64,000 nt of DNA from Hansfordia pulvinata (taxonomy: Eukaryota; Ascomycota; Sordariomycetes; Xylariales). The stretch's first letter is position 1. Each line of letters opens with the position of its first letter. The position numbers and the translations under genes were made by a program. Location of the stretch: contig BJKQ01000003.1 in the NCBI GenBank assembly GCA_006538405.1, positions 1,860,001 to 1,924,000 on the forward strand, in the 5' to 3' direction. Under the pieces are notes generated by a model that saw only the letters and a program-made list of their open reading frames with translations, was not told the origin of the DNA and made no database searches. This document shows, piece by piece, positions 44,983 through 56,976 of the stretch.

Positions 44983-45980
44983 ATGAAGCTCACCTCGACC
45001 CTGGCGCTAGGCGCCGCCATCCTGGGCGGCGCGACAGGAGGCCACGCCTTCCGAACCCGCCGAGCACCTGCACCAGCACCAGCAGCGGCTACTCTCGAGG
45101 AATGGCAGCAGCAGCACAACTACCGCCGCCAGGACCTGGGCGGTCTGGGAAGCGGGCTGGACTCGGGAATGGGAGGCACCGGCTTGGACAGCGGCTTGGA
45201 CGACACGGGCATGGGCACCGACACGGTCGACCCCCAGAAGCTCCAGAAGTGGAGCAAGGCCCTTGAGTGCATGGTCAACAAGGCCGGCGCCGGCGAGCTG
45301 GCGGGCGCGGCGGTGGCACAGGCATGGGCGGCATGGGCGGCGCGGCTGCTGGCATGAAGCGCCGGCAGGTCCCCGGCGGCGGCGCTGGCGCTGGTGCTGG
45401 TGCCGGTGCCGGTGCTGGCGGCGGTGCTGGCACGCCGACTGGCCCCGGAGCGGCTGGGGCCTCGGGGGTTCCTGGCGCGGGTGGTGCCGGTGGTGACCAG
45501 AGCCTGCAGTCGCTGATGAAGCAGTGCAACATCAACATCCCGCAGCTGGTGGAGAGCGCGGTCAACACGACCATGGAGGGCATCGCGTACCCCATCTGCA
45601 TCTCCTTCGGCCCGCTGATGAGCACCTGCACCAAGAAGTTCCAGGAGGTCGCTACCAACTTTGTCATGAAGTTTGTTAACGCCATGTTCGGAACCGAGGG
45701 CGGCGCCGGCGCCGGAGCTGGTGCCGGAGCTGGTGCCGGAGCTGGAGGCGGTGCCGGATCTGGTGCCGGTGCTGGTGCTGGAGGTGGTGTTGGTGCTGGA
45801 GGTGGTGCTGGCGCTGGTGCTGGAGGTGGTGCTGGCGCTGGTGCCGGTGCCGGTCAGGGCGCCGGAGCCGGAGCGGGCGGTGGGGCAGGCGCAGGCGGTG
45901 GTGCCGGCGGCGGCGCAGGCGGCGAGGCCGTACCGGGTGCCGGTGCGGGCGCGGGCGCGGGCGCGGGCGCAGGCGTATAA
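44983..45980 (+). CDS. secreted Gly/Ala-rich repeat protein, frame broken
   Basis: The frame from ATG 44983 gives a signal peptide (MKLTSTLALGAAILGGATGGHAF), a Pro/Ala linker, a Gly/Asp/Ser/Leu repeat (GLGSGLDSGMGGTGLDSGL) and a conserved-looking ALECMVNKAG, then ends at 45357. A second frame continues from 45267 to 45980 with MKQCNINIPQLVE, PICISFGPLMSTC and a long GAGAGAGGGAG tail. One added base between 45267 and 45354, most naturally in the GCGGGCGCGGCGG run, joins them into about 332 residues. Four cysteines flank the central region. Secretion and a structural or adhesive cell-wall role are inference; I do not recognise the family. A 47-nt intron (GTGGCA to ATGAAG) would also restore frame but has weak signals. 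The tail is a GGTGCTGGX-type minisatellite. Confidence 0.7.
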
Positions 45981-46588
45981 GCATGAAGTCTCCTTTAAGG
46001 AAACGATCCTGGGCATTCGTCTGTGCTATATCAGGGACTCTGTAGCGCTTGAGTGCGTATCAAAATCTGCAGCCGGGTCGGGCAGGATATTGGGAGGAGG
46101 TGCACTATTTCTGCTGCGCCTTGCCACTCTCCCTCTACGTGCTCTCCTCTCTTCCTGGGTATCTTCGAGTCACATTTGAAGGGACAATATGCACCATTTC
46201 CGGGGTGCGGCGTTATTGGGAAATCTGCGTCGTTCACAGCAACGGCTTTCGGTAGCAGGACTAGTCTACAGCCTTCATTTGATACCTGTATATATACATA
46301 ACAATTCACCGATGCTTCTCTAGCCAGCCTTCGTTATGTGCCCAAGATCTGTTCTCCTATCTCATGATCGCGATAATCGGAGTGTGTGCATGCGATGGGT
46401 TGCGATAATTCCGCTACCTGGTCTGCACGTCTTGATACTTGGTATTTCCACGCCATATCAAGGCCCCCTGTCATCCAAATTCCAAACACATGGTCGATTA
46501 TTGCTGAGCATGAGCCAAAGAGGCTTCATATTCATGATCCAGGAACCCAGTGACCATACCAGACCCTTTCCAGTATGTATCATTCTGC
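45981..46588. other. convergent intergenic region
   Basis: Short gap between convergent genes holding both 3' ends. A minus-strand open frame overlapping 46458-46588 is a shadow. Nothing else is seen. Confidence 0.5.
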
Positions 46589-47412
46589 TCACGCGCGTCC
46601 CTCTCGTCCGTTCTGCGGCGCCCATCTGGGAGATGATGCTGGAAGCTGCTCGTCTGGTTCTATCCGCTGAGGCAACCCCGAAGAACAGCCCGCTGGGTAT
46701 CGACCACTCTCGTCGTATCGCTGCTCTTCCCATCCCATATATGTCGCTGACTGCATGTGCTGCTGCTGCTGCTGCTGCTGCTGGATGCGCGCCTCCGATC
46801 GCGGCTTCCGCCCGCCAGAATCTACCGGCGACTGCGCGCGCGTGACGTACGCCCCCCAGCTGCCGGGTGTAGCGCCGCGCTGGGCGTATCTGCTCCGGTC
46901 GTACGGGAGCCCCGGATCCCCGTAGCCGTACCTCGCGAACAGGGCCACCGGGTTCCCGGGCCCGTCCGGCCCGAAGCGAGGGTCGACGCCCCCGCAGATC
47001 TCCCTCGTGCAGGTGTCCAGCGTGTTCGGCACCTTGGCCTGCTTCGGGAACGGCGCCTCCAGGCAGAGCCTGCACCGCCTGGCGTGCTCCATGCTCAGAA
47101 GCGCGTGCGCGGCCAGCCCTTCGGTGCCCCAGTCGAAGATGTTGCCGTACGCGCCGGGCAGAATGCGCCTGGGCGCCCTCCACTGCTCCCTCCATTGCTC
47201 CTAGGAGAGCGTGAGCTTCTTCTTCTTTCTTTTTCTTTCTTCTTCCTCTTCTTCACAGCCCGTATTCGGACCGGATCGAGAGCTTCGCCGGTAATCTGTG
47301 AGCTTACCAGGTATTCGAAACTGCCTACGTTGCAAAGGAATCCGCCAACGACCTGACCCAGAGGCTCCAGATGCCCTTCTTTGGGGCTCCTTGAGAGCTG
47401 ACGGACTGACAT
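46589..47412 (-). CDS. hypothetical protein with poly-Gln run
   Basis: Two exons (47412-47308 and 47200-46589, minus) joined in phase 0 give 238 residues. The donor is CTG|GTAAGC and the acceptor CTCCTAG after a purine-rich intron. The central part carries four cysteines, CRLC and CTREIC, with a C-x2-C and C-x4-C arrangement that might bind a metal; NIFDWGTEGLAAHALLSM precedes it. The C-terminal third is disordered, with eight consecutive Gln encoded by CAG/CTG repeats. I do not recognise the family and see no signal peptide or membrane segment. The splice joins two otherwise separate open frames cleanly, which supports the model. It converges with the Gly/Ala-rich gene and diverges from the SR-protein gene. 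Confidence 0.65.
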
Positions 47413-49540
47413 GATGGCCCGTGTGGTGCTTGTCCGTCTCTCCCGAGCCTGCCCTTACCGCTCCGGTTGTTGTTCGGGTTGTTGGCGTTCCCTGCTAGAC
47501 GCCCAGCATGGTGTCACGGCGAGGTCGCTCTTCTGGGAGGCGAACGACAGGGATGCTTATATTCTCGAAGCACGGGTCAGAGATTGTGTCTGGGGGGGAT
47601 GATCGATCTCCGTGTCAGACGAGGAGACAGCTCCACGGGCCGGCTTTCTCACACAAGTTTCATCCCGGTACTCGATGTCGTCGAATTCGCGGGGTGAGTG
47701 ACGCGTTCATGGATAGATCGTCGCGCCCTCGTGATTGAGTGTAGGGCGAGACCGATCAGAGGCTTCTATGTCCCAGTCAGCACGTGCTCGCGGAACACAC
47801 AATTGGCGGGTCCCAAGGGGGGCGCGAGAGCGACAAGACGAACCCTGAATGAGGATGGAGAGAGGGGCGGGATGGCGGCGGGATCGATCCTGACGTTGCG
47901 CAAGGACTCTGGCTCGCGCCTGTTCGTGGTGAACAGAAACAAGTGCGATCGATGCACCCTTTGCGCAACTTCTCCAGCTTTATGTAGAGCCCGCTACAAG
48001 GCCAGACTCATAGTTGTCGAGCGAGTGGCGGGCCTGGTAGGCCCCTCCGCGGTTTTGGGGAGGCAACGAGGCACGTCTCAACCCGAGGTGCTCTGCAAAT
48101 GGGCTGAACATGTCCCATTTCCGACCTGCTGGACGAGCGCGGAAGGCAAGTCCCGTAGCCGATAGGCACTCTAAGTTCTTGCCGCCGATTCGCTCGGAAG
48201 CCTCTCGCGGGCCTCTCCCTGTGTAACGCGAGGCTGGCCTGCTGGGGTCAGCTTCCGAAGCCGGGTGGCCTGCCTCTGAAGCAGGTGGCGGCGCGGGCGC
48301 CGGCTCACATCGGAACGCCCTGTGCCTGGATTCGGTCAGCAGTCTTGTTTTTTCAAGCTGTGATGGTGATGCATGGTTGAGCCCAAGGCCTTGCTGCTTT
48401 CAGACCAGCTTCACATAGTCACTGGCTACCTGGTAGGCAAGCTTGATCAATGCTCGAGGTCTTCCATATTAGTGCAGACCACAAAGCTGCTGCTGCAAGC
48501 GTTCGACGATTTCTCCTTCCGTCGTACACGGCCCTGACCGTGGCGGCTTACCTACGATGGTTTTCTTTTTTTCTTTTTTTATATCTTGCACTTAAGTCTA
48601 AATAAAGAAGGAGGCCGAGCCGGGAAACAAAGCGCCAATATCGACCGATGCTATGCGTTCCATCAGTGCTCGTAGAAAAGAGCGCGCTAGGTTGACGTCA
48701 CTCAGGCACGGATGAACAAGGCGGCCTCGGACGAGCGACGGACAGTCCCGCTACTCACGAGGTGCATACGAGGTACGAGCTGGTCTACCAGGTGTTCGTC
48801 TGGCCAGGTGTGGAAACGAGGTTGGCTTTTCTGGCGGGCCGGTAGAGTTCGCAAAAGCTGGCGAGGAGATTTCTGTCGGGCCGCCAATATTGTGAGACAC
48901 GACGTCACGAGTGGGGCGACAGCTAGGTGTCGGCGCTTGACTTCATTTCGCGGCAGTCGCAGCCGCGGGTACCTGAGTTTCGGACTTTCACGCAGCTCCC
49001 AGTACCTTTGCGCGCATTGCAAAGTACTTATGCGGAAGCTAACCAAGCCCGCATCCGGAACGTACCCGCATGTCTTCACGGCCGTACCACTTCCACGTCG
49101 AAGACGGACCCGCCGTTCTCCGCCACTGCCTGCCGGGCTACCAGCTTTCTCCTACCAGCCTCGACGTGCCAGACCCAATCCACCATCTTCACTCTGCCTC
49201 GCGCAACACCATCACCATCACCACAACGTCAGCCCTATCACGTCGCGGCCGCCTCCCCGCGCAAGTGACATCTGACGCGTTCGAACCGAGAGAACACCCC
49301 TGCTCAGGTTTTCTGCTCATCGGCCACTTGTCCATTGCGCATCTTGCCTGGTCGTGAGCCTGGGCATAGACGACTGGTGTTGCGCCCCGTCGCATCCCTT
49401 ATTCGCATCAATTGCACTGTATTTCTTGTGATTTGCCACGCTGCGTACCATTCGCATCTGTCCCATTCTTCTTGCCAGACCATTCAGAGTCTTGCAGCCG
49501 CCCTTATACCTCGTTTCGTCTCTCTTATTTCACTCTTACC
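47413..49540. other. divergent gene-free region
   Basis: About 2.1 kb holding two divergent promoters. The right part (49070-49540) is pyrimidine-rich, the usual promoter style of fungal housekeeping genes. No gene or RNA is supported. Confidence 0.5.
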
Positions 49541-50882
49541 ATGTCTCGCGGCGGAACCACCCTCTACGTGACTGGCTTTAGCCACGGCACGAGGGCTCGC
49601 GACCTCGCCTACGAATTCGAACGGTATGTCAGCTTCAGCACAGCCCGAGCACGGTTTCCTCGCCGATGAATCGACGACCGACCGACCGCCCAAAGATGCA
49701 TCGGTCCTCCGTTCCTCAGCCGACCGCATCTCGCCGCCCTCGTCCTCGTCCACGCCCTCCTCCGTCCTCCGTCCTCCGCCCCCCTGCCTCGCCCTCCCTC
49801 CTCCGCTGCCGTCTCCGTCACCGCAACCGCCCGCATACTTCGCATGTCGCTTTGATCCCGATCGAGCGGTCGTCTTTTGAGCGTCTCGGTTTACAAAAAT
49901 GCGCCTCTGTCTGTCCTACCAACCGTGGCCCCAGACAAAGTCCCGAAGACGTATGCGTTCCATCGGTCTGCCGCCGCTCGGCGCGAATAATGAGAAAAGT
50001 GAGGATTCAGATGTCTCAACAACAGATCACTAACACTTCCTCTGATTTAGCTACGGCCGCCTGGTGCGATGCGACATCCCTGCCCCTCGTTCTGCTAGTA
50101 GTAGATTGTATGTGACCTCTCTCGCCCTGCCCATCATATGCCCATGTTTGCTGACGTCTATACAGGTTCGCCTTCGTGGAGTATGAGGACCGCCGCGACG
50201 CTGATGACGCCTATTATGAGATGCATAACAAGCGCATTGGGCGTGACGACCTTCTAAAAATCGAGGTTCGTCGCATATATCCTGTCTGGCTTTTCGGTAC
50301 TAATTGTTCGCTTCGCAGTGGGCCCGCACTCCTCCCTCTGCTTCATGGCGCTTCGATTCTGGCAGGGACCAACCCCGTGGCGGGGACCGACGCGACAGCC
50401 GTCGCTCTCCGCGACGCGGCCGATCTCCCTCTCCTCGGAGAAGCACCCGCGATTATTCGCCTGCTCGGAAGGACGACCGCCGGGACCGCGACTATGACCG
50501 CGAGCGTAGAGACACTCGCGACCGTTCTCGCAGCCCAGATGCCCGGCGCAGCCCTGACGCTCGCCGCAGTCCTGACACCAGGCGCAGCCCTGATGCCAGA
50601 CGCAGTCCTGATGCTAGACGCAGTCCTGATGCTCGCCGAAGTTCTGATGCCCGGTAAGAAAAACTGAGATGGTTGTCTTACACTCGATACGAATCTTATG
50701 CTGAACCGAGACCAATCCAGGGACCGCGACAGCAAAGATGATCGCGAGGACCGCCGTGAGACGAATGGTGACGACCGTAAGCGTATGTAACGCCCGAACC
50801 CCACAACGAACAACACACTGACACTCCTTCAGCTCTTGATAGCCCTCCTCCGCAAAACGAGGACCTCGACGTGGCAGAGTAA
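49541..50882 (+). CDS. SR-type splicing factor, RRM plus RS domain
   Basis: Six exons (49541-49623, 50051-50107, 50166-50265, 50319-50653, 50721-50782, 50833-50882) encode 228 residues with consistent phases. The N-terminal RRM shows RNP2 (LYVTGF) and RNP1 (RLFAFVEYED). The RS region contains SPRRGRSPSPRRSTRDYSP and about seven copies of the hexapeptide ARRSPD, DNA-level copies of an 18-bp unit at about 50550-50650. The protein should bind exonic RNA in the nucleus, with phosphorylation of the RS repeats controlling its action. It ends in DLDVAE. Intron 1 (427 nt) is unusually long for the window and has a good CTAAC branch; such introns often autoregulate SR genes. If exon 5 is not spliced at GTATGT, a stop follows within two codons. 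Confidence 0.88.
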
Positions 50883-51976
50883 TAGTTCACAACCTATAAG
50901 GATTTCCCTCGCAGTCAAGCAGCAAGACCATGTGCTGGTAAACTAGAAACAGAACAAAAAAAAAGCAATCGGAAGGAATAGGAAAAGCTACTTATGACTT
51001 TTCCTCTATTGGGCGCTTGAGTTTCAGCTTTTCCACTATGTCGTACCTCTTCCAGGCCGTCGAGCCAAAATTAACAGACCAGCTAGGTATGCTCTGGGTC
51101 TTTGACAGTGGGCACCGCAATGTTTTGAGAATGCACATTATTATCCGGCTTGGCCATGCTAGCCTTCTAGCTTATAGCTGTTGGGGCCGCTTCACGCTAC
51201 GTTGACGTAGATACTTAATGCGACTACAAGTTAAATGACATCGACGGCCGCGAGCAGCTACAAAGTGAATACTTGAAGTATAATGAATATTACGCCGTGG
51301 CTGAGCACGCAGCATCGTTGCTGACCAAAGAGGTCCGATGGCTTACTGTAGACAACATGACACTGTCGCTTTGTTCTGTATCATCTCTATCGGTTCTCAA
51401 GTCGCCGCTGCTTGCTTCTGGGCGTACTGACAACCAAGCTGTGGCTGTAGCCATGCGATTGCCGGGGTGGTCATGGTGAAGAGAGGCTGCCAGTCGCACA
51501 CTTTTGCTACCGCTGGTCCCAGCCGCGTTGCTACTAAGTGTTCGGCCAGGCGCATCAGCAATGCAGTGATACTCCTTGCGGGTCTGCTAGGCCTGAATGA
51601 TTGGATAGGTGCCGGCGAGATCTCCGTCGCTCATGACGTGCGGGCTCGGCAGCTAATAAGACTACTCCGTACGCGCGGGGTGGGCTGCGCTTTGATCCGG
51701 AGTTGCCCGGGACCAGCCACCTTCGAGTACATGTATGTGCTGGTAGATAGCCGGAGTACTGTGGTGGGGGCCCCGGCTCGCAGGATGCCTCACGTGTGCG
51801 CCCACGCGGGCCTGACTGACGAGAGTGCACACGACCAAGGGGCGCCAGACCAGCGACCTTTGCATTGCACAGGCGCACCAAGATGCGGGCTGGTGTCGTC
51901 TGCTGATTGATATCTGCAGCAATGAGGGCGAGAGCTGATGCTTGACGGCGAGAATCGTGTGTCTGATCGCACCAGA

Positions 51977-52002
51977 GGGGGGGGGGGGGGGGGGGGGGGG
52001 GG
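51977..52002. repeat. G26 tract
   Basis: The longest homopolymer in the window, in intergenic DNA. Confidence 0.95.
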
Positions 52003-52637
52003 AACGCAAAGGGACGGAGAAGGCGGCCAAGAAGTTTCGGGGGCACTATCCGATCGACGATGCGGAGATGAAGGATCCCGGCGGCTGCTGCTGGTGTTAC
52101 TCGTACTGGAGGATGGCAGGCCCCCAGGGCCACAAACGTGGCATTGCTCGGCGATGCCCGATGGCCAAGCTGCGGGCCTGCCTGGGCTGCCTGATGCACG
52201 GGGTTCGGAACACGCGCGGCGGGGAAGCAGCCGCGTGGGTTCCTGGGTGGTCGCGCGCTCCGCTCCGCTGCCGTCTTCACCAGGCTCTGACGAGACTCGA
52301 GAGTGTCCGGGTTCTCCGTCACGCGGAGTAATGGCGGTAGGCACCCAAGCTCGGCGAGCTACTCGTAGGATAGTCCCGTGCCCAATGGACAGGCGACCCG
52401 AAGCCGGTGATTCCATTGCTCCCGCTGCTCGTACCCGTCCCGTGGGTGCTGACGGGACGTCAACGCTGACGAGATGAGGGAGTAAATAGGAATCACTTGG
52501 TTACCGTTCAACGTACGAGTATTACCTACCTACGTACCGGTTCCGACTGGCAACTTTGCTGGTCGTTTCACCAGCCCGAGCAGCCGACTTTGTGGGCCAG
52601 GCGAGTTGAAGAAGTCGTGTTACCTGAAAGCCAGGGA

Positions 52638-52650
52638 GGGGGGGGGGGGG
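52638..52650. repeat. G13 tract
   Basis: Thirteen G in intergenic DNA. Confidence 0.9.
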
Positions 52651-54179
52651 TGCAAAGGAGCCGGAACCAATCGCCTGAGCCAAGTATCCTCCTCACTTTG
52701 TGCGTGTACATGAAAATGGGTAAAATACCTCTCTCTCTCTCGTTGGACTGTGCTGTCAGGTATCTATCTACTCAACTGTCCACTCGTACCACTAACTGGG
52801 GCTTGTCCGCCTGATTAACCTCTTTTACGCAACACCCGAGGGAATGCCTTGGGACGAGGCAAAGCCGGTATTCCTGACTGACTCAGGTACGATAGATCGA
52901 AATGTTGTCGCTTTCCATCTGAGGCATGCACAGTGGTTGGTTTAGACGTGTCTGTCTGTGGTATTATCGCTTCCTGGAAGCAGGCATCGTTGCATCCATG
53001 CCATGGTCTCTCCCTGTAGGTACCTAGATATGCCAAAGTTGGCCTCTGGATGACCGCTGCGCCCATGGATCATTGTGTGGGTAAAGTACCGCATCTGCCC
53101 ACGAACAAGTACGAGTACTCAATAGAAGTAGAGACATGATCAGATGTTCGAGGTGGATTGGATGCGCGCAATGGGGGAACACCTTCGCGCGCGCCTAGCA
53201 AGCACGGCGCCGGCTGAGCGTTCCTCCAGCCGGCCATCTTTGCGAGCCCCCCGAAGTACTCTGGTACTTGCAGGGTGACCCGACGGTACTGTGCAGGCCG
53301 CGAGAGACAGGGCGATCGCCATGGTACCGCACACCCGGGAGCCATGTGCATCTACGAGACAGGAAGCGCGGGTTCTAGCCGGGCGGCCTGGATCGATCTC
53401 GGATGGACACGGCAAACCTGGGCTGCACGCCTCAGACTGCGACCCACGAGATCACGCAGGCCTCTCATCAACCACCGCCCGACTCCCCTGCTCTTCTCCC
53501 ACTGACGCCTCCGTCCGGCTTCGACTTGTTCAAGTCATTAGGTTCTGCCCCCGACTCCCCCGCCGCCCACGTTGCCGATTGCCTCACCAGCCCTCCCCTG
53601 TCCCACCCTGTGTCTCAGTCAGTCCTCAGCGATCGGCCTTACGTCCCATCACCCGCAAGCCCGATCCCCACTGCATCTCACTTCGACTCGTCTGGTATCC
53701 TACTCTGTCGTCTACTCAGCCTCAGCCTCAGACCTCAACCTCGACCACGACCTCTCCGTCCCGCCCGCCCGTCTACGACAACTCAGTTGCCGCCACACGA
53801 CTTCAAGTTCACTTTGCCCGAGCATGCGCTTGATTTGTTCTTCGAGCTCGACGTCTCCATCTCAATGACCGCCTCTCGCCGCCGGTAGCCCGACCCTCGT
53901 CCTCTCCCCCCCGAACTCATCATTGCGCCGCATACGCCGACCGCTGAACGCTCCCACTTCTGTGCGCGCCGTCAGCACATCCTCGGCCAGCCAATGCCGG
54001 CCTGAGTCCCGGTCTTCTCGCATGCGCTGCAGCACTCGTACCCGACACTCCTGGCACCGCGCATCACTCTTCCGCTCCCGTCACCTCACACCACGCCACT
54101 TGTGTGTGCACATCACGACCCACGACAGCCAGTCACGCGTCGCCACGTTCTCGTCCTACCCCCCTGAAACGCAGCAGAT

Positions 54180-55544
54180 ATGACGACAGTGAGTCTTGTG
54201 TGCTTCTTGCCCTCCCCACTGCGTCCCATGCGCCATGCTCTCTGATCAGCGCCCCCGCCAACATGAGAAAAAGACTAACCCTTCGCTTCTCCTTTTGCAG
54301 AGCACAGAAGAAGTTGTCAAGGCCAAGCTCGATCCCAAGACGCGACTCGTGCAGCTGCAAGAGTTCGCCTCCCAACCCGTTGTTGCGGCTTTCGGCGCCG
54401 GCGGCGTCGCCGGCGCCGTTTCGCGCACCGTTGTCTCCCCTCTCGAGCGCCTCAAGATCCTCTTCCAGGTCCAAAGCGCCGGTCACAATGAGTACAAGCT
54501 GGGTGTCGGCAAGGCGCTCGCCAAAATGTGGAAAGAAGAGGGCTGGAGGGGCTTTATGGCTGGCAATGGCACCAACTGCATTCGCATTGTGCCGTACTCT
54601 GCCGTCCAATTCGGGAGCTACAATCTCTACAAGCGCGTATGTACCCCTTTCCACCCACGACACTCCTTGCCATCAGCCGGCCCGCTCTGCGACTATACTC
54701 GACTGCCTGTCAGAGTGCACCGGTGCCTCTGTCGTCGCGTGAATGTCCGACTGACACAAGCTTGCTCTACAGTACGTATTCGAGAAATACCCAGGCGCGA
54801 ATCTGAACCCCTTGGAGAGGTTGACATGTGGCGGCATCGCCGGTATCACGTCCGTCGTATTTACCTACCCTCTCGACATTGTACGGACGCGACTCTCTAT
54901 ACAGTCAGCTTCATTCGCGGCGCTTGGTGAGAAGCCCAAGGATCAAAAGCTCCCCGGCATGTGGACAACCCTGGTCGGCATGTACCGGCAAGAGGGCGGC
55001 ATAGCCGCGTTATACAGGGGAATAATACCGACCATTGCCGGTGTGGCGCCATACGTAAGTCTCGTCCATCTTCTGAGTCGTTCGCCGTCGGGTCTGACCA
55101 TGCGCTTCTAGGTCGGCCTAAATTTCATGACGTACGAATACGTGCGGAAATTCCTGACCCCTGAAGGCGACGAGAACCCAAGTGCCGCGAGAAAGTTATT
55201 AGCCGGTGCGATTTCGGGTGCTGTGGCTCAAACGTGCACCTACCCCTTGTAAGTACCTAACACTTGACACCCATGCACTCACGGACTTTTCGGCTGACAG
55301 CCCTTCCAGTGATGTGCTGCGGCGGCGCTTCCAGATCAACACCATGTCGGGCATGGGCTATCAGTACAAGTCCATTGGCGATGCGGTGAGAGTCATCGTC
55401 GCGCAGGAGGGCATGCGCGGCCTCTACAAGGGTCTCTTCCCCAACCTCCTCAAGGTGGCACCCAGCATGGCTGCAAACTGGTTGAGCTTCGAGATGACAC
55501 GCGACTTCTTGGTCGGCTTGAAGCCCGAACCTCTTGAACTATGA
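54180..55544 (+). CDS. mitochondrial carrier (SLC25 family)
   Basis: Five exons (54180-54188, 54301-54636, 54773-55054, 55112-55248, 55310-55544) encode 332 residues, with phases agreeing at all junctions. The first coding exon holds only Met-Thr-Thr. All three carrier repeats are visible by their signatures: [16 protein letters not shown] and YPFDVLRRR, each followed by an EGW or EGG helix start. This is a six-helix inner-membrane transporter. [13 protein letters not shown] and [21 protein letters not shown] segments resemble the SLC25A42/Leu5 branch, which moves coenzyme A and adenine nucleotides, but I cannot fix the substrate from sequence alone. The promoter is pyrimidine-rich and no presequence is visible, as is usual for carriers. 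Confidence 0.92.
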
Positions 55545-56976
55545 GAGCGCCCCTCGACACCGGCAAGCAGAACACCAGACTGCTTGCAGTGGGCACGGCA
55601 ACCTGCCGCACGCGCATCGTCTCACCACAAGAGATAGAGTCCACGGTTGGACCGATTGGAGCTCGCCGCGAGCTGCGACCATTCCTCAGTCAGACGCCTT
55701 GGTACCGGAAGTATCAGGGCACCCACTGAGGCCTGGCTCTACCCGCAGACATCCAGTGGCTTGAGGATATACCATGCCCTCCATTGATTGCCGTCACTTT
55801 CCGTAGACCCCTGTATTTCGGCGAACATTGAAGACCATGGTTAAATAGAAGAGAAGGCACATAGACGACATGGGGCGGGCAAAAATTGGCTCGTACCAAC
55901 CCCACAACCCTGCGCTTGGCATGAAATGATACCGATACCTGGCTAGAGAATGGCCCATTTGTCATAGAAGTATAGGGGGGAGAACTTCCTTGCAGGGAGA
56001 CATGGCTGCGCGGTGCCACGAGATTCACATTGGATATTGCTGGCCACACGCCGGAATCGGAGGGAGCTGAGATATACGGACGGAGGCAGCGAGCTTTGAG
56101 ATGGCCACAATGAGTGGCTCGGCATGCCGCAGCTAGGCAAACCCACAAGTAGCCAGACGAACACCCGTAATCCGAACAGAAGCCGGAGCACATTCAGTAC
56201 AATAGACAGCATATCGCCAACAAACAGGAATTAATTTGTCGCTGCTGAATGGAGATGTGCTGTCGCTATCTCGATCTTCGAATCGACCTGTATAACTTTA
56301 AGCCTGTGTTTCTCAACATTTTGGCGGTCAATTTGGTCATCAAACCTCCTAAGTTAGCTGCCCAGCTGCTGGTGGGAGAATTGCCTGTTCCCAGGTGCCC
56401 AGGGTTGTACTCAAGTACACCAAGCGGCATCTACGTGAGCAAACACCCGCTTGTAAACGATGAGGCTCGGCGCAAGGTATGCCTCCTTAAGCATAAATCC
56501 GTCACCTTCGTCCTGCCGCGTTGTGGATCGTGGACCCTGAAGTGCCTGAGGAATGCTCTGACGTGGGAACGTTCGGAATGGGCGCACAGCTCGATTTGGA
56601 AAGGCGTCACTGAGTGCATACTGGGTTCTTTCGTACAGTGCGGGCAAGTCATACATACACGGGATTGTCATGCATATTGGCACTGTCACGTCTCCCAAAA
56701 CCGTACTCGTATTTCAACATCCGCATGATCTCGGGCGCTTGGACCACCTCTCGCTTACCGCCAGCTGGCTGGGTTGCAGCACACAGCCAACCCTAAGGCA
56801 TTATTTGCCAGGTACCACGAATCGATAAGCTTTGCCCACACAATTTTCACCACCCCCCCAATCCGCCGCGCCCGACTTTTCGCTCAGACGGTCGGCCCAC
56901 CTAAAGCGAAGTCTCGTCCTCCATCCCACGGTACTACTAACCACCATCGCCAACAGCAGCACAGCCAGCCGTCACC
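55545..56976. other. intergenic region
   Basis: About 1.4 kb between tandem genes, with no gene supported. The right end is the promoter of the ribosomal protein gene and includes CACCACCCCCCCAATCC-like pyrimidine runs. Confidence 0.5.

Larger units (their letters stand above)
50883..54179. other. 3.3 kb gene-free region
   Basis: No gene is supported. It holds two poly-G tracts and several ACTCGTAC-type motifs (52095, 52357, 52512, 53108). From about 53400 to 54179 it is C/T-rich, matching the promoter of the carrier gene; the many ORFs there are composition artefacts. Confidence 0.5.

Noticed and set aside
53291..54742. Several 90-210 codon plus-strand frames upstream of and across the start of the mitochondrial carrier
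   Set aside because: They arise from C/T-rich promoter sequence (Pro/Ser/Thr/Arg-rich translations in all three frames) or run across the splice sites of the carrier gene.
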